Source of the DNA: Apostichopus japonicus
Taxonomy: Eukaryota > Echinodermata > Holothuroidea > Aspidochirotida > Stichopodidae
Length of the DNA stretch: 64,000 bases
Assembly (NCBI RefSeq): GCF_037975245.1
Contig: NC_092571.1
Span: forward strand, 1,714,501-1,778,500
Reading direction: 5' to 3'
Shown here: positions 1-10,622 of the stretch, piece by piece
Layout of the letters: every line of letters starts with the position of its first letter
Numbering within the stretch: the stretch's first letter is position 1
Translations under genes and position numbers: made by a program
The notes under the pieces: model-generated
Databases searched by the model: none
Seen by the model: only the letters and a program-made list of their open reading frames with translations
What the model was told of the DNA's origin: nothing

Positions 1-465
1 GAAAAGCTTGATGGATTCTGAGTGTGCATCCAATCTTGGACAGGGACCTCATACCGTTTACCTTTGTAGGAGATGCATTTTTTTATCTGAATAGAAGTTA
101 TCAGATCTTCGTAGTCGCTTACAATTTCTGGGACCGACGCATTACTCACAATAATAATAAGTTCCTATATGTAAAATGACATGGTTAGTGTCAAGGCAGG
201 CCTCATGTTCATCAATATACAGTTTAAGGTCACTGACCTTCGCTCCTTTCAAAGACAACACGCTAACATTGCTATCAAAGTCATTTACTGAAAAATCGCG
301 TAACATCGAGTCCCCAGCAATGAGAATATTTAGGTGAGGGCGGATTTGAAGACTTTGGGGGTTGGTTGGTTTCTGGAACATTATGAATTTTGTCTGTAAT
401 GTACGGATTCTATTTTGCGTAGTCAATTCGTTTACCTGGTCCTGTAATATTATGATTCTTAGCAA
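1..465 (-). pseudogene. SGNH/GDSL-like domain relic, probably from a LINE ORF1
   Basis: The minus-strand reading has a short polar coiled-coil-like stretch (QDQVNELTTQNRI) followed by LNILIAGDSMLRDF and, about 45 residues later, HVILHIGT. GDS-x-R followed by a hydrophobic H-x-GTN block is the pattern of SGNH hydrolase-like domains carried in ORF1 of some CR1/L2-type LINEs and in some other repeats. After HIGT the frame is broken by a short insertion ending in a stop (near 145-155). The following bases still read sensibly in another frame (NASVPEIVSDYEDLITSIQ) to the window edge. I infer a decayed transposon ORF rather than a host esterase. The element continues outside the window. Confidence 0.5.
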
Positions 466-1131
466 AGCTTTAAGCTTGCATTGTGCTTCCTTCAGGTGGT
501 TTGGAAGTTCTAGGCACGGTTGGCCAAACCCACCTAGATTTGGCTCCTTTGGTCAGAGGTTTGTCAAGGTCAGTACAAAACGTATGATAGTTCACTCTGG
601 CACAGAAATCACATGACACGGACTTTACCGCATCTTCTTGTGGATAAACACAAAAACTACAATACTGGGCTGGTCATCTCCTTAAGCAGAATCCGTTAGA
701 ATAGACTTGTTTGAAAATTGCTGGACTGTGGCGTTGGTTGCCATGGTTACGTCAGGAACATAGGATCAAGTTCTCAAAGCTGTAGTACAGTATAGTGCTC
801 TAGCTACGGACTTGGAGTATAGGACAACACTGCTTGAATAGAAGAATATGGTTAGGCTTGATTTGCGACAGCGGTGTGTAAGTTAAGGCTGGAAGATATC
901 CAGGATAATTGTCCTTCGTAGCGTGAAATAAATCCTAGCAGTAGCATTAAACACTGTTCAAAGTTCTCCTTCAATTCTGCTTCATCCAAATTTGGGCTGA
1001 TTCTCTCCTTTATACTGTATATAGGCCAAAGCAAGCCATTCATTACATGCCAATTCATAAGACTGAATACTACCCTGATCTTGGATTGACCAAGCCTTGT
1101 AGTATACTTGGTCCCATGTACCATAGCTCAG
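466..1131. other. No recognised gene
   Basis: Only short overlapping open frames without recognisable domains are present on either strand. I see no repeat structure or splice-framed homology here. Confidence 0.4.
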
Positions 1132-1331
1132 CCAGCTGGGACAATTTCTAATGCTAACACCACTCTGTACTGTACTCACCAATCATGCTCCAAAGCACTT
1201 GTACTGACAGTATGAACAGTTCCTAACCTTAATACAGGTCTGACAGTTCACATGACATTCATGCTGCTCATACCGTCAGTACTTTTAAGTGCACTGAAGC
1301 AGGACAGTACAGAAAATGTTGCCCCAACTGG
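1132..1331 (+). mobile_element. Palindromic MITE, copy A (200 bp)
   Basis: The ends are imperfect inverted repeats: left CCAGCTGGGACAATTTCT, and right, read on the minus strand, CCAGTTGGGGCAACATTTTC. A second copy with the same termini and similar inside words (GTACTGACAGTATGAACAG here) lies in the opposite orientation at 24602-24807. The length, the terminal inverted repeats and the dispersal indicate a non-autonomous DNA transposon. No target duplication is clear and I cannot assign a superfamily. Confidence 0.6.
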
Positions 1332-1867
1332 ACGAATGTGGCTCCCAATTATCCACACCCTCTCTAATGAATATCCATAGGAAATGTTCGTTTGTGAAGG
1401 ATGCATTTGCAGAGAAAGCGTGTTCTTTTGTTCATGGAAATGTACTTTCTACATATCCTTACAAACCTACAGTAGCTGTGATAATAAGCATTCATGATGA
1501 TGCATATGGGTCAATCCATGCCAAATCAACAGATTTTTGGGTCGATTCCACATCCAGCCTCTCAGAATCGCCTGAAATTGATATGGTGTCTTGCCACATG
1601 TCTCAAAGGATGAAATTGAGCAAAAAAACTTTTAAAAACTTTTGGTTGCTAGGATACGGCCATGCCTAGCAACCAAATCCAGGTTGTAGTTTAAGAGCCC
1701 TAAATTTTTCCTCAAGTTTGGAGGCAACTTTTGCATAAATGGAAAGTATTTTATACATCTGATAATGCAGATATTGTGGAAAACATCTGACCAGTCTTCT
1801 CATTTAGCTAATTTTAAGGAAAATTTACGGTCTAATTTTTTTGTATTAAACAAGTAACTAAAATGTA
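1332..1867. other. No recognised gene
   Basis: A plus-strand open frame of 117 codons (1316-1669) overlaps the MITE end and shows no domain, signal peptide or splice-supported homology. The rest is A/T-rich spacer before the DIRS element. Confidence 0.35.
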
Positions 1868-1872
1868 GAGTG

Positions 1873-2830
1873 TCAGAAAAGTAACAGGCGAAGAACGTAG
1901 TTGGTGTTTTCCACGCTGCCGCCTTGAGGATGTCCTCTATCGGGATACCGGCAAAGAGAGCTATGGATGTCGTGAGCTCTTTGCTGGGTAGCCTCCTTTG
2001 TGAAAGGGCGGATCATCTCTACTAGCCATCGGAATAGGGTATCCTTGGAGGCCAATGTGTAAGGGGCTCGTGGTAGGATGAAAAGAGAGGTTGTTTGTCT
2101 CAATTTCTCTGTCCTGTTAAGTACCACTTCAGTGCCCTAACTAGACACCATCGTCTGTCCTCGGCCACTGATGAAAGGGTCTTGATTTCAGGGATGAAGA
2201 TGTCCCCAGGCAAGAATGTCAAGACCTGGTTCTTGGCGATGAAGGACGGGTCTGGAACCATCCTCACTCAATGGCTCTCCAATCCGATGTGGTTCTGCTT
2301 GGTTGTTAGGGCATAGAGGCAGCTCCTCCTTCTTGCTGACACTACCACGATGAGGAATAGCGTATTCTTTGTACAGTAAGAGCAGCCAAGGAAGCGTTCA
2401 CCATTGGTTCGTGTGGTGGCCCTGCCAGGGCATGCAGAACTGCTGAGAGCCCCCAGGAGGGGGCTAACCGTCTGACTCGTGGGCGGCGATTAGCCATGCC
2501 TTTGATGAGCTGGGCGATGTCTGGGCTATTGCTCGGCTTGGAGCTGTCTGGAAAGCCCTGGTGGATGGCAGCGATAGCCGACCTGTAGTTCTTGATTGTT
2601 GAGACCTGTTTGCCTTCTCAGAAGAGTGAGAGGATGAACTCGGCCACTTGTGCTAAAGAGGCCTCAGCAAGCAGTATTTGCCTAGGTCAGCACCACTGTT
2701 CGAACTTCCGCAGGCGGGAATCGTAAGTCGCCGCGGTCATCCCTCTTCTAGCGTTGGCTGCCATCGCGGCAGCTGCCTCCGAAAAACCTCTCTGTTGTAG
2801 GGAAGTCCTGAGAGCTTCCAAGCAACTAAT
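1873..2830 (-). pseudogene. DIRS tyrosine recombinase (degenerate)
   Basis: The N-terminal part reads LQQRGFSEAAAAMAANARRG followed by TYDSRLRKFEQWC. This is the SAM-like core-binding region typical of DIRS recombinases, which would resolve circular intermediates into the genome. The C-terminal part reads SKDTLFRWLVEMI and then AHDIHSSLCR. In active members the second block is AHD-x-R, so the Arg appears replaced by His, and the tyrosine nucleophile region is lost where the frame stops near 1873. Between about 2130 and 2690 the frame is broken. It directly follows the RNase H region in element order. Confidence 0.65.
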
Positions 2831-4670
2831 TGTAACCCCTTGATGTCCGGGTGGGAGAGTGTTCCCCGTCTCTGGGACAATAGGTGAGGCTTGTCCAGTA
2901 GGCTCTCTGGGACGTCCATGAGGAGCTGGGGGATCTCCACGAACCAGGGTCTGTGAGGCCAGAACGGGGCTATTAGAATAAACCTGCCCTTGGAGTTCCG
3001 TAACTTCCTGAGAACCTGCCCGATCATGCACAAGGGCGGGAATACGTAGGCCTCCAGGTGGTCCCATGGGAGAGACATGGCGTCTGTTTGATAGGCCTCG
3101 GGATGGAACAGAAGGTCTGGAGTTTGCTGTTCGTGTTTGTTGCAAACAGATCTATCATTGGCTTGCCGAAGTGGAGAAGATTCTGTTGCAAGTTTCCTGT
3201 TCCAGCGTCCATTCATTGGGATCTATATGTCCCCCTGGACAAGGCGTCTGCCATCACGTTGAGCTTGCCCGTAATGTGGGAAGCTCGTAGGATCATACCG
3301 GAGTCCTCGGCCGCTGTTAGCACTTCCCACGCTAACCGGCATAACTTCTCTGATTGGGTGCCCCCCTGTCGGTTGATGTAAGACACCACTGTGGTGTTGT
3401 CCGTAAAAAATTGTGCTTATCGTGCTCTGTACATGTTCGTTGAAGGTCTCCAGGGCTCTCTTGACTGCCATCATCTACAGAATATTGATGTGGAGTGATT
3501 TCTCTGTTGAGGACAACATTCCTCCGGCCGTGCGGTTGCTCCAGTAAGGTAGCTCCGGTAAGAAAGGTATCCCTTGACTCCAATTGTCCAAGTCGAGCCA
3601 CCATCGGAGGCAAGGGTGGTCTCCTCCGACCTGTAGATCGGTGTTGTCTTGTCCGGATCTGCGGGGTTAGTGAACTTCAGAAGGTGCAGTTGTCGGGGTC
3701 ACATGTGCAACCTGCACAATCGGACATCGACCAGGCTGGCCATGAGTCCCAGGGCTCGGAGCCACGTCAGTGATGGTGACTCCTGGTGTGAGATGATTTG
3801 CTGCTTGTTCGTCCTGACCGCAGTGATTCTCTCTTCTGAGGGTCGGGCAACCCTGGCGGAAAAATCCAATATGGTCCCAATCGTCTGGGTTGGAGTCAGT
3901 CGGGACTTTTTTCGTTGACGATCCAGCCCAGTTCTTGGAGGGTTTGGAGCGTTTTGTGGATGTTGTCGGCAGCTTCTGACTGAGAGCCCCCTACCAATAG
4001 CCAGTCGTCGAGGTAGATGAATAGGGTGACCCCTCTCCTCCTGAGGTTGGAGACTACCCATGACTCTCGTAAAAGCTCTCGGAGCCTTGGACAGTCCGAA
4101 TAGGAGGGCCCTGAACTAGTAGTCCTGTTCTGCGTACCGGAATGTCAGGAACCCTAGGTAATCTTTGTGTACCAGGATGTGCAGGTAAGCGTCCCGTAAG
4201 TCTATGGTCGCCGCCCACATGCCCTTTCTGAGCAGGGGTAAAACTATCTAGGTTTCCATACGGAAGTGTTTTGGCCTGTTATATTTATAATGGTAGTCAG
4301 ATATCGTCCCGTTTTTTTTGTCAGAAAGAAAGAGGACTGGAAGAGCGGTCCTGTCCCTCCCGGTACCTCAGTACAATTGGCTGCTTGGCCAGCAGGGCCA
4401 AAATATCCCTCTCTAGAGCTAGATGTCTGACGGGGTCTGTGGTGTGACGGGGTCTGTGGTTGTGGGCATCTATCTTCCTCCGCCCCTGAAAGGTGGGCTG
4501 GAGGAGAATTCTATTTTGTAGCCGTGTTTGACTGTGTCCAACACCCACTTGTCCCCGCCTATGAATTCCCATTGCTGGGTGAAGTTTGCGGAATTTGCCG
4601 AGGTGAAATGGACACCCCTAGGGCTGGGCAGGGAACTACAGGCGAGTGGAGGAGAGGTCGTTGTCATGTC
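2830..4670 (-). pseudogene. DIRS reverse transcriptase-RNase H (degenerate)
   Basis: Element-order landmarks on the minus strand: an RT N-terminal block (FTQQWEFIGGDKWVLDTVKH, then GYKIEF) near 4590-4500; ALERDILALLAKQPIVL near 4410; the catalytic YLDD box at 4004-4015, followed by WLL; an RNase H stretch with DNTTVVSYINRQGG-like residues near 3400; HITGKLNVMADALS near 3270-3230; and the DIRS-typical WPHRPWF block near 2960. The pieces fall in three different frames, so the copy is frameshifted several times. The polymerase would copy the element RNA in the nucleus or cytoplasm. Confidence 0.7.
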
Positions 4671-6588
4671 GGGTAGGTGCTAGGCCTCTGCCTGTTCCTC
4701 TAGGCACCCAGGAACGGGTCGGGCGGTATGCTGCCCCCCGGCTTCTGCCTCTGAGAGCGCCTCTGCTCGGTGGTCTGGCGGGTGCTGCTCTCACTCCTCT
4801 GGTTGGTCTGTTCTCCCTCAGGCGGAAGGGTCTCGGTCTTTGTGTGGCCGAGGGTCTAAATTCCGACTTCGCCAGGGTCTCTCTTCGGGTTGCCTCCTCC
4901 TGTAGCTTCTGCTGGAAACTGCCACCAAAGAGGTCTTCCCCGAGGGATGGTAGTGCCAACATCCTAGTCTTTGCCTCTATAGACAGCCAGTGTATGGCGG
5001 AGATGATGTTTTCCCTACAGGCTTTGACCGAGCGGGTGGCGGAGTCGGACCAGGGGTCCCAGCAGTAGAAGGAGTTGACCCGCTTCGTTCCTGGACACCT
5101 GATTTTCGTCCTTTGGGAGCTGTTGATGATGTCGCATTAACACTTCGGCCGATAAACATTAGGACGAAGGCGAACTTCATGCCGGACCGAGCCACTGTAC
5201 AAGGAGTTCCTCCAACTTCCTTTGGGCCGGAGCCCTAAATATGTGGGAGGATGAGGTGCCTTGTTCACCCTTAAGCCTTTCTTTGGCCTCCTAGGGGATG
5301 GTTGGGCATTTAAACATAGCCCTCCAGGCATCGTCCGGCACCCTGACTGCCTTGTCCGGTGTGTCCGGTTCCTCAAAACCCAGGTGTCATCTGAAAATTT
5401 CAGCAGCCCGCATCGTTAGCTCTTGAGGCAGGGCTCCTCCCGTCATGGGAGCCTCCTCCGGTTCGAAGCTATGTCTGAAGCTCTCCTCCATCGGAACGTA
5501 TTCTAGAGGGTCCGTGGGATCCCGCAGATCCCCCTGGTCCTCCAGACCTGAAAAGTTAATTGACGCTCTACAGTCTAGGACGTCCTCCCCTGTGGTTAAA
5601 GCCTCTGGTTCCGAGGCCGGTTGTGGAGCCGCGGTAGGACCGGAGGTAATGGAGCCTGGTAGGTTGGCTGCCACCGTGGTTGCTTTCTGTTTGTCCAACA
5701 GGGCGCGTAGCAGGCCAGTAAGCTGTGCTAGCCATGCTGGTTCCTCCTCCTGTCGTCGTCTCAGGGACCGACACCTTCTCTTAGCTCTCTTGTAGCCGTC
5801 GTCCGACGACTCCTAGGATTCGTCGGAGGTCAGGGAGTACTCTCTCCTTTCCCTACGTCTCGGGGATCTTGAGCGAGATCTTGATCTGTCCCGTCTAGAT
5901 CTGCGGAGGTCTCTCTCCCTCTGCTTTCCCGGGTCGAGATTTCAGTAGGGACCTGCCTCTCCGGCTCCCCGCTATGGGACCGGCTCCGTCTTAGCGACCT
6001 CTCAGTCGTGGTCTCTCTCGGAACCGAGCTCTCCGGGGGCTGCAGCCCGCGCTCTCCCGTGGTTCTCTCTTGCTGCGATCCGGACTGAGACCCTATCTCC
6101 AGTCCGGTCAAGCCGAGCCTCTTCTTAGGTATCTTCTTGGCTGGAGCCTTGCCCTTGCTCCTGCCCTTCCCATTGGCCATAATCTTACTGGACGTCGCCA
6201 GGACCGTGGGGGGTACTCTTTCTCTCTCCACCTAGCGCGATGGACTCCACCTCCTTCTCTCTCTCTCCTTCGGCCCTCTCTTGGCCACTTTCCTCCACCT
6301 CTCTCACCACTCCTCCCTCCTCCTCTCTCTCTCCCGACTCACCTATATCCTCTTCTCCTGGGATACCAATAGCGTTTGGAATTAAGTCCAACTTGCCATG
6401 GAGCTTGTTTCTTAGGCTCGTTAACCAGTTGTCTATCTCCTGCCACTGGGCTGGTGCAAACTTAATGCAGACCAGGCAAGGGTACCGTCTGGGGCAAGTT
6501 CTACACTTTGGACAAAGCTCATGTTTGTCCCAGGCCCTCCTGGTCGAAACATCGAACAGTTGATACACTTCAGCTGGTTACCAGACAT
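4636..6588 (-). pseudogene. DIRS gag-like ORF (frameshifted)
   Basis: The start is the ATG at 6588 (minus), giving MSGNQLKCINCSMF. A one-base shift soon after moves the frame to AWDKHELCPKCRTC, then CLVCIKFAPAQWQEIDNWL. The same protein starts the second DIRS copy at 11393 in a single frame, which confirms start and frame. The Cys-x2-Cys pairs near the N-terminus look like a zinc-binding ribbon. The middle is a low-complexity Ser/Arg/Glu/Lys region. A later acidic part holds LTTGEDVLDCRASINFSGLE, and the end (LPSLGEDLFGGSFQQKLQEE) runs into the RT region. The function is inferred as a nucleic-acid-binding structural protein. Confidence 0.6.
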
Positions 6589-7441
6589 ACTGAAAACCCC
6601 AAATTAAGGAAAGACTAACTCTTAAAGCTTACGAAACAATGCAAACTAACAAGAGAACGGGAGATAACATGGGAGGGAAATAAGCTAACAGTGAGTAGAG
6701 GTACGTAACGTTACCTAGCAACGGCAAAATACAAATTACACTACGAAAGTGGCTTCAACAAAAATCAACACACAAGCTGAAAAAGAACATGAGAGAGCAA
6801 TAGGCAAGATAGGAATAGCGAATAGAAATACAAGTAAACATGCTATGAACATGAAAATACAATGACACGCCTATAGCGTGGGGAAGGAAAAATGGCGGGA
6901 AAACCTAGGCAGTTCGCGGAACTGCTACCCCCGCACTAGGAAAACGCACTAGGAAAAACAGTCCCCAAAACCCTCCCTTTCAACAAAAAGGATACTTATC
7001 GGGCTGCAAAAGACTACTAACACTCCTAAGAATCCAAGAAAAGAAAACTTCCAACGATCGCAATTATAACCAAGACGAAATTCCAAGGGAAGTTTTCCAC
7101 AAGAAATCTGTGTGATGGCACTTTTAATGGTAGAATGAGGGAGGGAAGGAAGGGCAGTGACCGGGGGGGTCCGGACATAGAGGGCGCACAGTGTTATTAT
7201 ATTACCAGGAATTTATAGGCACGGTAGAACAAGGTGCTAAGGTTGTGAGGAGACAGGTAAGAGAGGAGCGAAGTAAATACAGTATGGCTGTAAATATTGG
7301 ATCCCAATGGGACTCATGCCTATTGTTTCCACATTGTCCCCTTTGCAGACATGTTAGACCGTTCCAATTTTTTGCTATATTTCCAACTCATCTATTTTGT
7401 TTTGGGAAAAATTGTTCGCGTCTCGTGTGAAAATGGACGAG

Positions 7442-7680
7442 ACAGTACTGTATGTGGCGATATCCACATAAGGACTAGCACAGTTTGTTAGTCCTGATGT
7501 GGCGATATGAGAGTATCCACATAAGGACTAACGCAGATCATTAGTCCTGATGTGAGTATCCACATGAGGACTGAAGCAGATCGTTAGTCCTAATGTGGCG
7601 ATATGAGAGTATCCACATCAGGACTAACGCAGATTCGAGTATCCACGTAAGGATACTTGAATCACCACATAAGGTAAGCT
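7442..7680 (+). repeat. CCACATAAGGACTAA word cluster, left arm
   Basis: About nine copies of the word CCACATAAGGACTAA or its reverse complement TTAGTCCTTATGTGG, with 1-3 mismatches, alternate in both orientations (around 7466, 7487, 7517, 7541, 7560, 7583, 7612, 7641, 7665). The cluster ends in GCTTGCATGGTTTTG and AAAAACCGTTTTTTT. Both words recur inverted next to the right arm at 9550-9605, so this looks like one terminal arm of a 2.4-kb inverted-repeat element. Confidence 0.6.
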
Positions 7681-8358
7681 TGCATGGTTTTGTGAAAACC
7701 CAAAACCAAAAAACTGAATCTGGCTCAAAAACCGTTTTTTTCCCCTCCCGAATTTCATTGGAAACATCCAAATCTCTGACGGAGGTGTCGCGATCGCTAA
7801 GATGCGTACTTTTGAAGCTTTACCAACAGCGGTCCAAGTCTAGTTCGTTAAGTAAAGTAAATGGTAAAAATACGGAAAATAAATTCAAGAAACTACACTA
7901 TCTCCATGACTTTCTTTTCATTACCCACGTTAACTTAACTGAAGTATATATGTCGAAAAGAACTGTGTTAGTGAAATGTTTTCTTAAAGTTTTAACATCA
8001 CGTACACATATCGTTTGCCTTGTGTTTACTGTACTTCACTAAGTTCATGTTCAGAAAAATATCACGGTCATTCCGATCACCCGATGGTCTCGTCAGCTAG
8101 AAAACTACTCTGATAATGACAGTACAAGTAAACATTTACCTACAATCGTCAAAGAATTTCTGTTAACTAAGTAAGGGTTTACTTGGTCGGTAGCTTGCTG
8201 TTTAACCAGCTAATGATGATAAAATAGAATTCGTTGGTTAACACACACAAAATTTGCCTCAGATGGAGAATCTTCCTATAAAACATGTTATTGTAATACC
8301 CCCTCCAGAGAAACTACAATCAATTGCTCTACCCCCAAATTCAGGCAATTAAGATGTT

Positions 8359-8538
8359 ATGTTTTCGGAGATTAGGGCCGAGCGTAAACCCCATTATGAC
8401 CAATTGGAGATAAAAAAAAAATTGCTTTATAATATGATTGGTCAGATAAATTCAGTAGTGGCTGACAAAGTGTTCGAAGGTACCAAATTGCACGAGGATC
8501 TAGCCATGTTCGCAGGTGGTGTCTTGGAGGTAAAATAA
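8359..8538 (+). CDS. Short unrecognised ORF (59 aa) inside the inverted-repeat element
   Basis: An ATG frame of 59 codons begins MFSEIRAERKPHYDQLEIKK, contains VVADKVFEGTKLHEDLAMF, and stops at TAA. Composition is charged and soluble with normal-looking codon use, unlike the A/T-rich noise around it. The last codons read GGVLEV across GAG|GTAAAA, a plausible splice donor, so it could equally be an internal or first exon. I do not recognise a family. It sits roughly midway between the two inverted word clusters (7442-7680 and 9595-9835), so it may be a captured exon or a transposon remnant. Whether it is expressed is unknown. Confidence 0.25.
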   Translation: MFSEIRAERKPHYDQLEIKKKLLYNMIGQINSVVADKVFEGTKLHEDLAMFAGGVLEVK

Positions 8539-9594
8539 ATTTCTCTTCAAGGAGTGAAGAGAATTTACCGTCTACACTTTCAAGTACAGTACAAGTTTAA
8601 AAATATCGCTGGCAAAAGCGGGGATTTGGTCGGCAAAGATTATAAATTGTTTATATTAAAGTTCGAAACATGTGTACATCAACGTAAACGAACAACCAAC
8701 TGAAGAAATAGTGAAAGGAAACTTACAAAGAAAATAAAATATATTAGCGTACAAAGAAAACTTGTCCAACAGCAACATCTGTAATTTCCAGCCATATGCA
8801 ACATTTTTACTCCTTTAGTACTCCTTGGCTCAAGCCTAGCACCAGATGTGTCTGTGAATAATGGACTGTGATTGGTCTGATGTTACTTTTTGCATTTTTG
8901 TTGTTCAACTAACAGAGCCCTGTTCAAAAGTTTTCTCACTGCTAGGAGTGCGTTCTGGGCCGGCTGCGTGCGCGGCTGTACATGTCGTATGGTATTGTGG
9001 ATTGCGCAATGTACCTTTCAAGTTTTAACAATCATTTTTTGAACACGAACTGTGCTCAACGTGTTTGAAAAGATTTTCTCCATATCCTGTACTGTTAAAT
9101 TGAAGTTAAATAATAAGAACAACACCTTTAAAAGAGGACAAACACGTTGGATATAACAATTTATTTTGAACTGCATCTCGTCATTTGAGTGTGTACTTCT
9201 CACAACTACTAACATTTGCCACCAAGGTCAGTTCAATACTACAAGGTCACCTAACTGATTCACGCATATAAGGGTTGCATAGCCTAATGTTAGGCCAGGC
9301 TTTCATCACTCAGCACTGGTATATGGCGTGTGCCGATCGTAGCTGGCAATGTCGTCTAGCAAGAAAAGCTTTCTCTTGTCGCAATTTATTTCATATTGCA
9401 AAAAGAACAGTAAATAGGAGAAACCAAAGTTAACAAATGATGGATGGAAGCTTTAACTTTGTTTTTTTTCAGTATTTGCAATTCACATTTCGTTTTTTTT
9501 TTCCATTTTTTTTTCAGTTTTCTTAAAATAAAAAAAATAGTACTGAAATTTGGTTGAAAAAAAAACGGTTTCGATACCAAAACTGGTTTACCGT

Positions 9595-9835
9595 GCAAGC
9601 CTAACATAAGGACTAACGAACTGCGTTAGTCCTTAAGTGGCCATATGCGAATCCCCACATAAGGAATAGTGAATATTGTCGGTATTGGCAGTTATTATGT
9701 GGCAGTGTCAGGATCGCATGATAAATAAAATGTTCTTTGTCATTATGTGGAGGTGCTAATATTGCCACATAAGGACTTAAATTGTTCTTGGTCATTATGT
9801 GGTGATAACTTTGTATTCACATAATGACTAAGGGT
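9595..9835 (-). repeat. CCACATAAGGACTAA word cluster, right arm
   Basis: Eight diverged copies of the same word occur in both orientations (near 9604, 9625, 9656, 9695, 9740, 9763, 9791, 9816). They are preceded on the left by AAAACGGTTT and a GCAAGCC block, which are the inverse of the left-arm junction near 7680-7740. The two arms therefore enclose about 1.9 kb and probably belong to one non-autonomous or foldback-like element. Confidence 0.55.
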
Positions 9836-10464
9836 TTACACAATTTGTTTCGGCATTTTTGTCGGTCTTGGCGTTCCATAAAACACAGGGTTTGCAAACA
9901 ACCCAGAACCGGATAGCTCAGAACTTGGAAGAGTGGATGGTAATGTGTAGGGCTGATAAAACTGAGGTCATTTTGTGAATCCTGTTCCAGCCCAAAAATA
10001 GTTTGTTTCTTTGTTTACTGGTCAGTTAGGTTGATCATTGCCACCCGACCCCACCCCACCCCCCCAAAAAACAAATAAGAAAAAGGAACCTCAATAATCA
10101 CTAATCAAACAACGAAAAGTGAAAGAAAAGTAGAACGGAAAAAGTGGAGAGAAGAAGTCTCCACAGATTCTAAATCTTGACAATTGGAAAAGCTAAAATA
10201 AAACAATTCGCATTTTGCTAACTGCTATATTTAGTTTCGAGGGCCTGACTTTTCGAGCCTAGTAGGAGGATCTTAATTGCACTTGAGACCCTAAAGAAGA
10301 TCCCGTTAGGATCGAAACGTCAGGTCCCTCTAAATATTAACAATTTACCTACACAGTCGTTTTGCAATAGATAAAGCAGTTTGCTTAAAATATTTTTTTT
10401 TTCTCTCTAAATATATAATTAATGAATAAACAAATGAATGATCATCATTAAAATAATAGCCCAC

Positions 10465-10622
10465 CTTGTTTCTTCTTTGAATTTTTCCCATAACTGGAGT
10501 CTTTGCCTCTCGTTACCGGGGATATCCACTAAAGGTACATCCTTTCCCTTAGCTTTCACAAAGTAGAGACCAGAGTTTTCCTTAATAGATGTGTATGTCA
10601 CTGCTTCTTTGCCAAAGATGAG
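10465..10622 (-). CDS. SRPRB: SRPRB exon 3 (switch I, G3 box)
   Basis: Acceptor TATTTACAG; donor ACAAG|GTGGGC (phase 2). The exon encodes LIFGKEAVTYTSIKENSG, then VPLVDIPGNERQRLQLW. This lines up with the LL-G...T-Q-TSI and DLPGHESLRLQF segment of animal SRPRB. Confidence 0.85.

Larger units (their letters stand above)
1868..7193 (-). mobile_element. DIRS-type retrotransposon, degenerate, near full length
   Basis: Read on the minus strand the order is terminal repeat (7193 to about 6600), gag-like ORF, reverse transcriptase, RNase H, then tyrosine recombinase. This is the DIRS order, in which a tyrosine recombinase replaces the usual integrase. The first bases, CACTGTGCGCCCTCTA, match the start of the second DIRS copy at 10797 (CACTGTGCACCCTCTA), and both share a block around TTTGCAGCCCGATAAGTATC. 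All ORFs carry frameshifts or stops, so this copy is inactive. The left boundary is set where recombinase homology stops; I did not find the distal terminal repeat. The G/C content is clearly higher than in the flanks. Confidence 0.75.

Noticed and set aside
852-1669. Small frames of 66-117 codons
   Set aside because: No domain, signal peptide or consistent splice sites; length is as expected by chance.
2687-3381. Several overlapping frames on both strands as separate genes
   Set aside because: They are shadow frames of the DIRS RNase H/recombinase region; only the minus-strand family motifs are meaningful.
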